This document shows, piece by piece, positions 39,645 through 46,457 of a DNA stretch of 46,457 nt. Where the stretch lies: assembly GCA_026392115.1 (NCBI GenBank), contig JAPLCQ010000139.1, positions 1 through 46,457 of the forward strand, given 5' to 3'. The position numbers and the translations under genes are program-made. Below the pieces are notes generated by a model. It saw only the letters and a program-made list of their open reading frames with translations, was not told the DNA's origin and ran no database searches. The DNA comes from Armatimonadota bacterium. GTDB lineage: Bacteria; Armatimonadota; Chthonomonadetes; Chthonomonadales; CAJBBX01. Numbering within the stretch: position 1 is the first letter of the stretch; the number at the start of each line of letters is the position of its first letter.

Positions 39645-40667
39645 CTAGGAGCCGGGCTCCGTGCGGCGGCGGCGAATGCCGTCATACAGCGCGGCCAGCC
39701 AGATGACGCCGCCGATGATGATGACCTGCCAGTGCGGATGCAGCCCCTTGAGGTCGCAGCCGTTCTGGATCACCGCCATGAGAAACGCGCCGATGATCGT
39801 GCCCAGGATGCCGCCTGCGCCGCCGGAGAGGCTGGTGCCGCCGATGACCGTGGCGGCGATGGCCTGAAGCTCCAGGCCGACGCCGGCGGTGGGCTGCCCT
39901 CCGCCCGTCCGCGCGACATGAACCACTGCTGCGACGCCTGCCAGCAGGCCGCAGAGAGTGAATACGGTGATCGTTGTGCGGTTCAGCGAGATGCCCGAAA
40001 GCCGAGCCGCGTCTTTGTTGCCACCCACAGCGTACACACTGCGTCCCCATGCCGACTTTGCCAGCAGCAGGTGCACGCCGACAGCCGCGCCGACCATGAG
40101 AACGAGAGGGATCGGTACCCCGGCGTCCTGCGTGCGGCTGAAGAGCTGCCCCATGGCGAAAGCCTCAAAGCCCGGCGCCGTGCCGCTGACGTTGGCGTCT
40201 CCGGACACGATGAGGGCCAGGCCGTTGGCGATGCCCATGGTACCGAGGGTGGCGATGAAAGCGGGCATGCGGCCGTACGAGGTTAGCAGACCGCTCACGG
40301 CGCCGCACGCCGCTCCCGTGAGGCACGAGGCCGCCACGGCAGGAGCCACGCCCCATCCGCGGCCGACCATAAGCCACGCGGCCATCACGCTGCATAGCGC
40401 AAGGATGCGGCCCACGGAGAGGTCGATGTGCCCGGCGATGATCACCGCGGTCTCGCCCAACGCCAGCACGGCCACGACGGCGGTGGACTGGAAGATCGTG
40501 TTCCAGTTCATGCGCGTCATAAAGCCCTGGTCTCGCGCCACAATAGACAGCGCAATCACCATCACCAGCAGAAACGAAAGCGGGGCGAAAACGCCGCCGA
40601 CTTTGTCCATGACGGTGGAGCGGTTGCTGGCCGGGACATCGTGTTTGGTCAAGGGAGCCCTTCCCAT
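39645..40667 (-). CDS. ABC transporter permease (RbsC-like, sugar-type)
   Basis: A 340-residue permease of the ribose/xylose-type (BPD_transp_2) family with about 9-10 helices. The family motifs are IIAGHIDLSVGRILALCSV, LVLMVGAAVGVHLLLA, and GTSLSGGAGGILGTIIGAFLM. No ATP-binding (RbsA-type) or binding-protein gene is adjacent, which is unusual because such permeases normally work with both. The ATG at 40667 stands one base from a palindrome (40669-40681), so no Shine-Dalgarno is possible; an internal ATG (residue 20) is an alternative. Confidence 0.88.
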   Translation of the reverse strand: MGRAPLTKHDVPASNRSTVMDKVGGVFAPLSFLLVMVIALSIVARDQGFMTRMNWNTIFQSTAVVAVLALGETAVIIAGHIDLSVGRILALCSVMAAWLMVGRGWGVAPAVAASCLTGAACGAVSGLLTSYGRMPAFIATLGTMGIANGLALIVSGDANVSGTAPGFEAFAMGQLFSRTQDAGVPIPLVLMVGAAVGVHLLLAKSAWGRSVYAVGGNKDAARLSGISLNRTTITVFTLCGLLAGVAAVVHVARTGGGQPTAGVGLELQAIAATVIGGTSLSGGAGGILGTIIGAFLMAVIQNGCDLKGLHPHWQVIIIGGVIWLAALYDGIRRRRTEPGS

Positions 40668-40668
40668 T

Positions 40669-40681
40669 GGTAACGGTTACC
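40669..40681 (-). promoter_or_regulatory. LacI-type operator-like palindrome before the permease operon
   Basis: GGTAAC-G-GTTACC is a 13-base palindrome immediately before the permease ATG, and its TAACGGTTA core resembles LacI-family operators. A weak -10-like TAAACT (minus strand, 40693-40688) sits just upstream, so the palindrome would cover the transcription start. A LacI-type regulator is not in this window. Confidence 0.5.
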
Positions 40682-40755
40682 GGCTTGAGTTTACCGCACG
40701 GCACACTCCCTCGCAGGATGCGGGCCCTACGGCTCGGCGAGGCATGGAGCGACGC

Positions 40756-41934
40756 ATGCAGCATGACCTGATCATCATCGGCGCCGGACCCGCGGGATGC
40801 GCGGCGGCTCTGGAGGCCCGTGCGCGGAACCTGGAGGTCGTCCTGCTTGAGCGCAGGGCGTTGCCGCGGCACAAGACCTGCGGCGGCGGAGTTCCTGCGG
40901 CGGCGGCGGCCCTGCTGCCCGAGGTGGCCATTGAGCAAGCCTGCGAGGCGCGCTTGCGCTTCATGCGGCACACGTTTCGCTTCGGCTCGCCCTACTGCTG
41001 GCCGGTGAGCGCCGACCCAGCGGATGCCTCGCTGGATGTCCTCAGCGTCACGCGAAGCCGGTTCGACCTGCTGCTGGCAGAGGCGGCGTCGGCCAGGGGC
41101 GCCGATCTGCGGACAGAGAACCGCGCCGTGGCGCTGGAGGAGAGCTCCGAGGGCGTGGTGGTCACGGTGACCCACTCCGGCGGCGACGAGCGGCATTCGG
41201 CCCGGTACGCGATCTGCGCCGACGGGGCCGTCGGTCCCAGCGCACGGTGGGCGGGACGCACGCGCCGGACCTCGGCCATCGCCATGGAGGTCGAGGTCCC
41301 GGTCAATTGGCGGTCGTCCCCGGAGCTGCTTACGCGCGACACGATGCACCTTGAGTTCGGCAGCGTGCCCAACGGCTATGCGTGGGCGTTTCCCAAGGCC
41401 GACACCGTCAACGTGGGCGCGGGCTTTTTCGCGCCGGGCGCCAACGCCCACGGTCTTGCGGCGGTCGCCCAGCTGCGGCAGGTGATCGCAGATACATGCC
41501 AGCACCTGGGGCTCCGTCACGATCCGGCCACGGCCACATTCCACAGCCACCCGATCCCGCTCTGGCAGGCAGACGCGCCGCTGGTGAGCCGCGGAGGGCG
41601 CATCCTCCATGCCGGTGATTCAGCTACCCTGGTGAACCCGCTCTTCGGCGACGGCATCCTGCACGCGCTACGGAGCGGACGCATGGCCGCGGCCGCGGTG
41701 GCCGACGGCGCCACACGCGACTATGCGACCGACGTGCGGCGCGTCTTTGGCGGGCCGTTCACCGGGGCGCGGCGCATCTCGGGCGTCTTCTACCGCTTCC
41801 CGGAGCGCTGCTATCACGCGGGAGTCATACGTCCCGGCGCCACCGTCATGGCTGCCCGAATGCTGGCCGGTGAGAGCCTCTATGGGCAGGCGTGGGGGAA
41901 GGTCCTGGCGCGCCTCCGCTGGACGCGCGCATGA
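40756..41934 (+). CDS. FAD-dependent geranylgeranyl reductase-family oxidoreductase
   Basis: A 392-residue flavoprotein of the geranylgeranyl reductase family, which saturates isoprenoid double bonds. The FAD-binding Rossmann motif is IIGAGPAGCAAALEARARN. The family-specific KTCGGGVPAAAAALLPE follows, and the second FAD loop is LHAGDSATLVNPLFGDGILHALRSG. It could act on menaquinone side chains (MenJ-like) or on lipid isoprenoids; the menaquinone cluster is 35 kb away, so this is only suggestive. ATG 40756 has GGAG 6 bases upstream; the long upstream frame overlaps the divergent permease. Confidence 0.88.
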   Translation: MQHDLIIIGAGPAGCAAALEARARNLEVVLLERRALPRHKTCGGGVPAAAAALLPEVAIEQACEARLRFMRHTFRFGSPYCWPVSADPADASLDVLSVTRSRFDLLLAEAASARGADLRTENRAVALEESSEGVVVTVTHSGGDERHSARYAICADGAVGPSARWAGRTRRTSAIAMEVEVPVNWRSSPELLTRDTMHLEFGSVPNGYAWAFPKADTVNVGAGFFAPGANAHGLAAVAQLRQVIADTCQHLGLRHDPATATFHSHPIPLWQADAPLVSRGGRILHAGDSATLVNPLFGDGILHALRSGRMAAAAVADGATRDYATDVRRVFGGPFTGARRISGVFYRFPERCYHAGVIRPGATVMAARMLAGESLYGQAWGKVLARLRWTRA

Positions 41935-41945
41935 GGCAGGCGTAG

Positions 41946-41993
41946 AAAAGGCCCCCGGGGAACGGTGGTGTGAACCACGCTGCCCAGGGGCCT
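41946..41993 (-). terminator. Intrinsic terminator of the minus-strand surE-peptidase-TolB set
   Basis: On the minus strand AGGCCCC (41993-41987) pairs with GGGGCCT (41955-41949) around an inner GTGGTTCACACCAC-type stem, followed by TTTT (41949-41946). It is just after the TolB-like stop (42004). Confidence 0.75.
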
Positions 41994-42003
41994 CGGAGTT
42001 GGC

Positions 42004-43089
42004 CTACGGCACCCAGTCCGCCACGAAGACGTTGGTCTTGCGGCCCGGCCCGCAACGGTTTGAGCACCAGAGCAGCTTCTTCCCGTCGCGCGAAAACATG
42101 GGGAACGAGTCGAACTCGCCGCCATGGGTGACCTGCTCAAGGCCCGCGCCGTCGAGACCGATCCTGTAGAGTTCGAACGTCCGGCCCACGGGGTCGCCGA
42201 GGTTCGACGAGAAGATCAGCCCCTTGCCGTCAGGCGTGAAGTAGGGAGCGAAGTTGGCGGCGCCGGTATGGGTGACCTGGCGCGCCTGCGAACCGTCGGA
42301 GCGGGCGACCCAGAGCTCCATCTTGCTGGGCTTCACCAGGTGCTGGGCCAGCAGGTCCAGGTATTCGCGCTTCTCTGTGTCGTTCTGCGGGTACCAGGCG
42401 CGCCAGGCGATCATCGTGCCGTCGGGCGAGAGGACGGGGCCGCCGTCGTATCCCACCGTTCGGGTGAGCCGCTTGACATGGTTGCCCCGAGTGTCCATCG
42501 AGTAGATGTCGATGTCCCCGTCGCGCGACGAGGTGAAGACGATCTTCTTGCCGTCCGCCGACACGGTCGCCTCGGCATAGTACGCGGTGGCCTTGCCGGG
42601 CTCAACCTTCTTTGGGATGACCGGCGTCAGGCCCGAGCCGTCGATCCGGGCCTTGTAAATTGCGTAGTACGGATAGACGGGCCAGACATAGCCCTTGGAG
42701 CGGTCCGCGGGCGGGGGCGCGTCGTGGCTGTGCCCCTCCGTGCTGGCGAAGAGCACCTCGCGGTCGCCCTTCATGAAGAACGCGCAGGTGCATCGCCCGT
42801 TTCCGCTGGAGATCCGCCGCTCGTCGGTGCCGTCGGCGTTCATTATGTAGACCTGGTCGGCGGCGGCGCCGTTCCGCTTGGCCTGGAAGATGACCTTGGC
42901 CCCGTCGTTGCTCCAGTAGGCCTCAGCGTTGTCGCCGGCGAATGTGAGCTGCTTAACGTTGGCCAGGTGGACTTCGGCGGCGTGGCGAGGCGTGGTCAGC
43001 AAGGTGGAGGAGGCGGGGCGCCCCTGCGCTCCCGCGACGGCGGAGGCTCCTATGGACAGGGCCAGAGACACAGCGGTTCGCGTCTGCAT
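42004..43089 (-). CDS. TolB-like beta-propeller exported protein
   Basis: A 361-residue exported protein with an N-terminal Sec signal (about residues 1-23) and WD40-like PD40 repeats of a TolB-type propeller. Repeats include YWSNDGAKVIFQAKRNG, VSADGKKIVFTSSRDGDIDIYSMD, LSPDGTMIAWRAWY, and FSRDGKKLLWCSNR. Genes for other Tol-Pal parts are absent, so it need not work in Tol-Pal. ATG 43089 follows the M28 peptidase stop by 4 bases. The set ends at the downstream terminator. Confidence 0.88.
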   Translation of the reverse strand: MQTRTAVSLALSIGASAVAGAQGRPASSTLLTTPRHAAEVHLANVKQLTFAGDNAEAYWSNDGAKVIFQAKRNGAAADQVYIMNADGTDERRISSGNGRCTCAFFMKGDREVLFASTEGHSHDAPPPADRSKGYVWPVYPYYAIYKARIDGSGLTPVIPKKVEPGKATAYYAEATVSADGKKIVFTSSRDGDIDIYSMDTRGNHVKRLTRTVGYDGGPVLSPDGTMIAWRAWYPQNDTEKREYLDLLAQHLVKPSKMELWVARSDGSQARQVTHTGAANFAPYFTPDGKGLIFSSNLGDPVGRTFELYRIGLDGAGLEQVTHGGEFDSFPMFSRDGKKLLWCSNRCGPGRKTNVFVADWVP

Positions 43090-43093
43090 GGGC

Positions 43094-44896
43094 CTAGTTC
43101 CTCGCCCCAGCCAGCGTGACCTTGAGCGTCACGGACTGACCGCCACGCCGAACGACGACTTCAACGACATCGCCGGCCTTTGAGGGTTCCAGAGCCGCCA
43201 TATAGTCCTCCATGCCCTTGACGCTCTTGCCCGCGATGGACGTGACCACGTCGCCGCCCTTCAGGCCCGCCTTCTCAGCGGGAGAACCGGGCGTGACGCC
43301 CGTGATGGCGAGGCCGGAGGTCTCCGCGCCGCCATAGTCGGGCACGATGCCCATGGTCACCCGGAAGCGCCTGCGGCTGGGCTGCTGGGTCTGGCCGGCC
43401 TCAACGTAATCGGGTCGATCGGCCTTGTCGGCTACGGTGGCGATGCACCGGGCGGCCAACTGCGTCACGCGCTCCGCGTCGAGGACGTTGATGCGGTCTG
43501 CCGTATCGGTGGGTCGGTGGTAGTCGGGATGGGTGCCGGTGAAGAAGAAGAGCACGGGCACTTTGCCGGTATAGAACGACTGGTGGTCGCTGCCTCCGAA
43601 GCCGCTGTCGCCCATCTGCATATTGAAGTAGGCCGTGCTGTTGAACTGGGTCAGCATGGGCTTCCAAGCCGTGGAGGTGCCCGCGCCGGCCACGGAGAGG
43701 ACGTTGTTCTTCATGCGGCCCACCATGTCCATGTTCACCATGGCGATGGTGCGCTCGAGCGGGAGGATCGGCTTGCGCACATAGTAGGCCGACCCGAGCA
43801 GGCCCTGCTCCTCGCCGGTGAAGGCCATGAAGAGGAGCGACCGCTTGGGCTTGGTGGGCAGCGACGTGAAGTGGCCCGCCAGCTCCAGCACGGCCGCGGT
43901 GCCGGAGGCGTTGTCGTCGGCGCCGGGGTGCATGACGGGCTTGGCGGCGCCCGCCAGCGATCCGCTGCCGCCCATGCCTAGGTGGTCCATATGGCCGCCG
44001 ACCACGACGATCTGCTCCTTCAGCGAGGGATCAGAGCCGGGCAGGAGGCCCACCACGTTGGCGGTGGCGACGGAGACGCGAGCCGTATCCGCCTCGACGG
44101 ATGCCTTAAGCGGCAGGTCCATGGGGCCGGGCGCGGCCGCATACTGCTTCCGCAGATCGGAGAGCCGCTTGCCTGATGCCGAGAGCCAGCGCTCGGCGAC
44201 GCCCTCGCTGATGGTCGCGACGGGAATGCCCACATCGGCGCCACGCTCGGACGCCATCGTCAGGGCCTGTCCTTTGGCCGTCACGATAATCAGCGCCACG
44301 GCGCCGCGGTCGCGCGCGGCCTGGGCCTTGCGCCGAATGCCGCCCGCCATGTTCTGCAGCGTCGTGGGGTTGGCCACGGGTACTCCGGCGAGAGCCATGA
44401 CCACCTTGCCCTTCACGTCGAAGTCGCCATAGTCGTCGCGCTCGGGGTCGATGGCCTTCACACCGTAACCCACGAAGGCGACGGGTCCCTCGGCCAGGCC
44501 CGGGCCGGACGCCGCATATGGCACCCAGTCCTTGCCTACGTGCAAGGCGGTCCTCTTCCCCGCCACGACAGCCGACAGGGCGCACTTGGGGCCGGGCTTG
44601 ACGCCTACCGGGAAGTCGAAGGGCTGGAAGTAGCCGGAGCCGTCCATGGCCGCCTTGCTGTCGAACTGCCGGGACGTGCCCATGGGCTTCAGGCCAAGGC
44701 GGCGGAACTCGGCGGCGATCCAGCGGGCGGCCTTCTCGTTGCCGCGCTCACCGGTGCGCCGACCTTCATACTCCGGGGAAGCCAGGCGTTGGATCACGGC
44801 GGCAATCCTATCGCCCGACACGTCCGCCGAGACCGAAACCTGCAGAGCGACGGCGCCGCAGATAGCGGCGGCTGCCAGGGCGATGCGCCTGGTCAT
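43094..44896 (-). CDS. Exported M28 zinc peptidase with PA and PDZ domains
   Basis: A 600-residue aminopeptidase-like enzyme. A Sec signal is followed by a PA (protease-associated) insert (about residues 110-235) and an M28 catalytic domain. Zinc ligands appear in GGHMDHLGMG, HPGADDNASGTAAV, FTGEEQGLLGS, VNMDMVGRM and GTHPDYHRPTDTAD. A PDZ domain occupies about residues 505-595 (ITGVTPGSPAEKAGLKGGD). I place the start at ATG 44896, just after the surE stop; an ATG at 44935 lies within surE. It probably trims peptides outside the cytoplasm, near the TolB-like protein. Confidence 0.93.
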   Translation of the reverse strand: MTRRIALAAAAICGAVALQVSVSADVSGDRIAAVIQRLASPEYEGRRTGERGNEKAARWIAAEFRRLGLKPMGTSRQFDSKAAMDGSGYFQPFDFPVGVKPGPKCALSAVVAGKRTALHVGKDWVPYAASGPGLAEGPVAFVGYGVKAIDPERDDYGDFDVKGKVVMALAGVPVANPTTLQNMAGGIRRKAQAARDRGAVALIIVTAKGQALTMASERGADVGIPVATISEGVAERWLSASGKRLSDLRKQYAAAPGPMDLPLKASVEADTARVSVATANVVGLLPGSDPSLKEQIVVVGGHMDHLGMGGSGSLAGAAKPVMHPGADDNASGTAAVLELAGHFTSLPTKPKRSLLFMAFTGEEQGLLGSAYYVRKPILPLERTIAMVNMDMVGRMKNNVLSVAGAGTSTAWKPMLTQFNSTAYFNMQMGDSGFGGSDHQSFYTGKVPVLFFFTGTHPDYHRPTDTADRINVLDAERVTQLAARCIATVADKADRPDYVEAGQTQQPSRRRFRVTMGIVPDYGGAETSGLAITGVTPGSPAEKAGLKGGDVVTSIAGKSVKGMEDYMAALEPSKAGDVVEVVVRRGGQSVTLKVTLAGARN

Positions 44897-44898
44897 TC

Positions 44899-45675
44899 TC
44901 AAGGCTGTTCTCCCTTGCCTATCCAGTCGGGCCATGCGGCCAGGTCCTGGCGGACCGGATGGGCGGTCATATCGAGTTGCAATGGGGTCACAGAGATCAT
45001 CCCGGCCTCTACGGCCCCCACATCGGTGTCGCTTGGCTGAACACCGTCCTCTACGCTACCGGAAAGCCAGTAGTACTCCCGGCCGGATGGATCGTGCCGG
45101 CGGACGATCCGATCCACATACTCGCGCCGGCCTTGCCGCGTCACGACGATGTCGCCGAGCAGAGACGGGTCGAGGCTGGGAACGTTTACGTTCAGCAGGA
45201 CATTGGCAGGCAGGCCACGCCGCGTCACGGCCCGCACCACCCGGGCCGCCACCGGACCCGCGCCGTCGTACCGCCGAGGCGCCGCACCGGAGACCGAGAC
45301 GGCGATGGCGCTGAGGCCCAGGATGGCGCCCTCCATGGCGGCCATGACGGTGCCGCTGTAGGTGAGGTCCCAGCCGAGGTTGGCGCCGTCGTTGATGCCG
45401 GAGACCAGCAAGTCGGCCCGTCCATCCATGACCACCTCAAAGCCGAGGCTCACGCAATCGCTGGGAGTGCCGCTGGAGCACCAGGCGCGGGACCCGTCTG
45501 CCAGGGTAGTCTCTGCCAGCCTCAACGGCTTATGGAGCGTGACGGCATGGCCGGCGGCGCTTCGCGGGCGTTCGGGAGCGACCACGAACAGCTCGCCGAG
45601 CCCCTCCAGCGAGCGCTTCAGGGCAAGCATACCGGGCGCGTGGACGCCGTCATCGTTGGTCAGGAGGATGCGCAT
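44899..45675 (-). CDS. surE: 5'/3'-nucleotidase SurE
   Basis: A 258-residue SurE nucleotidase that removes phosphate from nucleoside 5'- and 3'-monophosphates and exopolyphosphate and helps stationary-phase survival. Metal site motifs are RILLTNDDGVHAPG, WCSSGTPSDCVSLG and VSGINDGANLGWDLTYSGTV. The ATG at 45675 is taken because the usual N-terminus begins there and a TATAAT sits 7 bases upstream; MRL at 45684 would be inside that box. No Shine-Dalgarno precedes it. The gene leads the M28 and TolB-like genes. Confidence 0.95.
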   Translation of the reverse strand: MRILLTNDDGVHAPGMLALKRSLEGLGELFVVAPERPRSAAGHAVTLHKPLRLAETTLADGSRAWCSSGTPSDCVSLGFEVVMDGRADLLVSGINDGANLGWDLTYSGTVMAAMEGAILGLSAIAVSVSGAAPRRYDGAGPVAARVVRAVTRRGLPANVLLNVNVPSLDPSLLGDIVVTRQGRREYVDRIVRRHDPSGREYYWLSGSVEDGVQPSDTDVGAVEAGMISVTPLQLDMTAHPVRQDLAAWPDWIGKGEQP

Positions 45676-45682
45676 GAGGCGC

Positions 45683-45688
45683 ATTATA
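45683..45688 (-). promoter_or_regulatory. -10 box (TATAAT) of surE, leaderless-type
   Basis: On the minus strand TATAAT ends 7 bases before the surE ATG at 45675, so transcription would begin at or near the first base of the start codon. No convincing -35 box was found at 16-18 bases. Confidence 0.55.
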
Positions 45689-45697
45689 CCTATGGCA

Positions 45698-46457
45698 TCA
45701 GTGAGCGGCTGGGAGTTGCTGCGCCTCGCGGTACGCTCGCATTGAGAAGTGCTGGAACGCCAAGCCAACCAGCATCACGGCCAGGCAGAGCCAGAAGAGC
45801 CGCCCCCAGTCCCCGCCGAGGAGGTGGAGGATCGGGAAGGTCAGAAGCGGCGCGATGGTCCCCCGGAGCCCGAAGAGCGTGGAGTGGACGGCCTGGTACT
45901 GGGCTGCGCGGCCGGGCTCGGCGAACATCAGCGTGGTGTTCAGGTAACCGAGGTCGATGCCGGACATGGAGATGCCGCCGGCGACTGCCGCGGCGTAGAG
46001 CCACGCCAGCGAGGGCGCCAGAGCGTAAGCAAGGGCCGTCAGGCAGTTGATGCCCACGGCCACCAGAACCGTCAGCAGAGACCCGCGCCGGTCCATGAAC
46101 CAGCCCCAGAAGAAGAGGCTCAGCAGCGACATGACGCTGGTCAGGTTCTGCATGGTCGCGATCTGGGTCGGCGTGATGTGAAACCGGTCCACCTGGACCG
46201 CGTACTGCGCCGGCATCTGCAGCAGGTTGCCGAACCCGGCTAGGAACACGCTGACGCAGAACCAACGGTATCCGCTGTTGTGGGCGAGGATGCCGAACGA
46301 CTCCCCGACGAAACGGCCGACGCTGGGCAACGCCGCGTCCGCCCGTGACGGCGGGAGCTTGATGCGACCGAACGCCGCCGCGGTGCCCAGGCCGAACACG
46401 CCGCCGATCGCGAACATCCAGCGGAAGTCGAGGCCGCCGAATTCCTGCCAGTGGCCC
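45698..46457 (-). CDS. Major facilitator superfamily transporter, 5' end outside window
   Basis: A partial MFS protein. The frame is open to the window edge (upstream codons read WQEFGGLDFRW before the first visible Met at 46417), so the start lies beyond 46457. The visible 250 residues show about seven helices, with a mid-protein GWFMDRRGSLL that fits the conserved cytoplasmic loop (DRxGRR/K type) between helices of MFS members. The C-terminus is intact and ends at 45698. The substrate cannot be assigned. The gene ends 22 bases before the surE start on the same strand. Confidence 0.85.
   Translation of the reverse strand, partial: GHWQEFGGLDFRWMFAIGGVFGLGTAAAFGRIKLPPSRADAALPSVGRFVGESFGILAHNSGYRWFCVSVFLAGFGNLLQMPAQYAVQVDRFHITPTQIATMQNLTSVMSLLSLFFWGWFMDRRGSLLTVLVAVGINCLTALAYALAPSLAWLYAAAVAGGISMSGIDLGYLNTTLMFAEPGRAAQYQAVHSTLFGLRGTIAPLLTFPILHLLGGDWGRLFWLCLAVMLVGLAFQHFSMRAYREAQQLPAAH

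Noticed and set aside
40165..41610. Minus-strand frame opposite the geranylgeranyl reductase and permease
   Set aside because: Shadow across two unrelated genes, with no conserved motif.
1..46457. CRISPR arrays, insertion sequences, prophage or integrase genes
   Set aside because: I found no repeat-spacer array, transposase, integrase or phage structural gene in reading the window.

Overview
This is a gene-dense, GC-rich (about two-thirds G+C) bacterial chromosome segment with 49 protein genes and two tRNA-Ser genes. No insertion sequence, prophage, CRISPR array or plasmid function is visible, and no gap between genes exceeds about 300 bases. GTG, TTG and possibly CTG starts, and ATGA/GTGA stop-start overlaps, are frequent. 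The mix of a futalosine-type menaquinone cluster, a DUF6785-type membrane protein, a prepilin-like secreted protein, a clostripain-like lipoprotein and lone PilC/TolB-like proteins suggests a deep-branching group such as Armatimonadota. That is inferred from gene content only; Planctomycetota-like or related lineages remain possible.

Region 1 (1-5.5 kb, +) is a tightly coupled late menaquinone operon: UbiD-type decarboxylase (5' cut by the window edge), PAP2 phosphatase, UbiX flavin prenyltransferase, UbiA-type prenyltransferase, MqnA chorismate dehydratase and an M20 amidohydrolase. A cold-shock gene with its own consensus promoter and a terminator follows. Region 2 (6-8.4 kb, -) pairs a PilC/GspF protein with a membrane J-domain/TPR protein. 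Region 3 (8.5-14.5 kb, +) carries a large polytopic membrane protein, thiol peroxidase and two tandem ArnT-like GT-C glycosyltransferases, meeting a convergent PIG-L deacetylase with an extra C-terminal domain.

Region 4 (16-18.9 kb) has two tRNA-Ser genes bracketing a tyrosine phosphatase and, divergently, an unknown gene, an orphan ParA ATPase and a small protein with a basic N-terminus resembling ParA-activating peptides. This cassette, read from a consensus promoter, is the best candidate for an undescribed system in the window. Region 5 (19-25.7 kb) holds a HAD phosphatase, an acidic small protein, a VanX-like dipeptidase, a cysteine-cluster protein, a clostripain-like lipoprotein whose catalytic Cys is Ser, a membrane-anchored HEAT protein and a PP2C phosphatase. 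The last lies downstream of serA.

Region 6 (27.5-36.5 kb) has a prepilin-like protein; a coupled signal peptidase-NUDIX-CopA operon; a DUF4446-ECF sigma-anti-sigma operon; and a convergent operon of four exported proteins (two cyclophilins, a Met-rich protein and a DUF5666-like protein). Region 7 (36.7-46.5 kb) has hisF-hisI, then a convergent lone RbsC-type permease-cupin-aminotransferase operon behind a LacI-type palindrome. A geranylgeranyl-reductase-like flavoprotein follows, then a minus-strand set of MFS transporter (cut by the window edge), surE, M28/PDZ peptidase and TolB-like propeller ending at a clear terminator.
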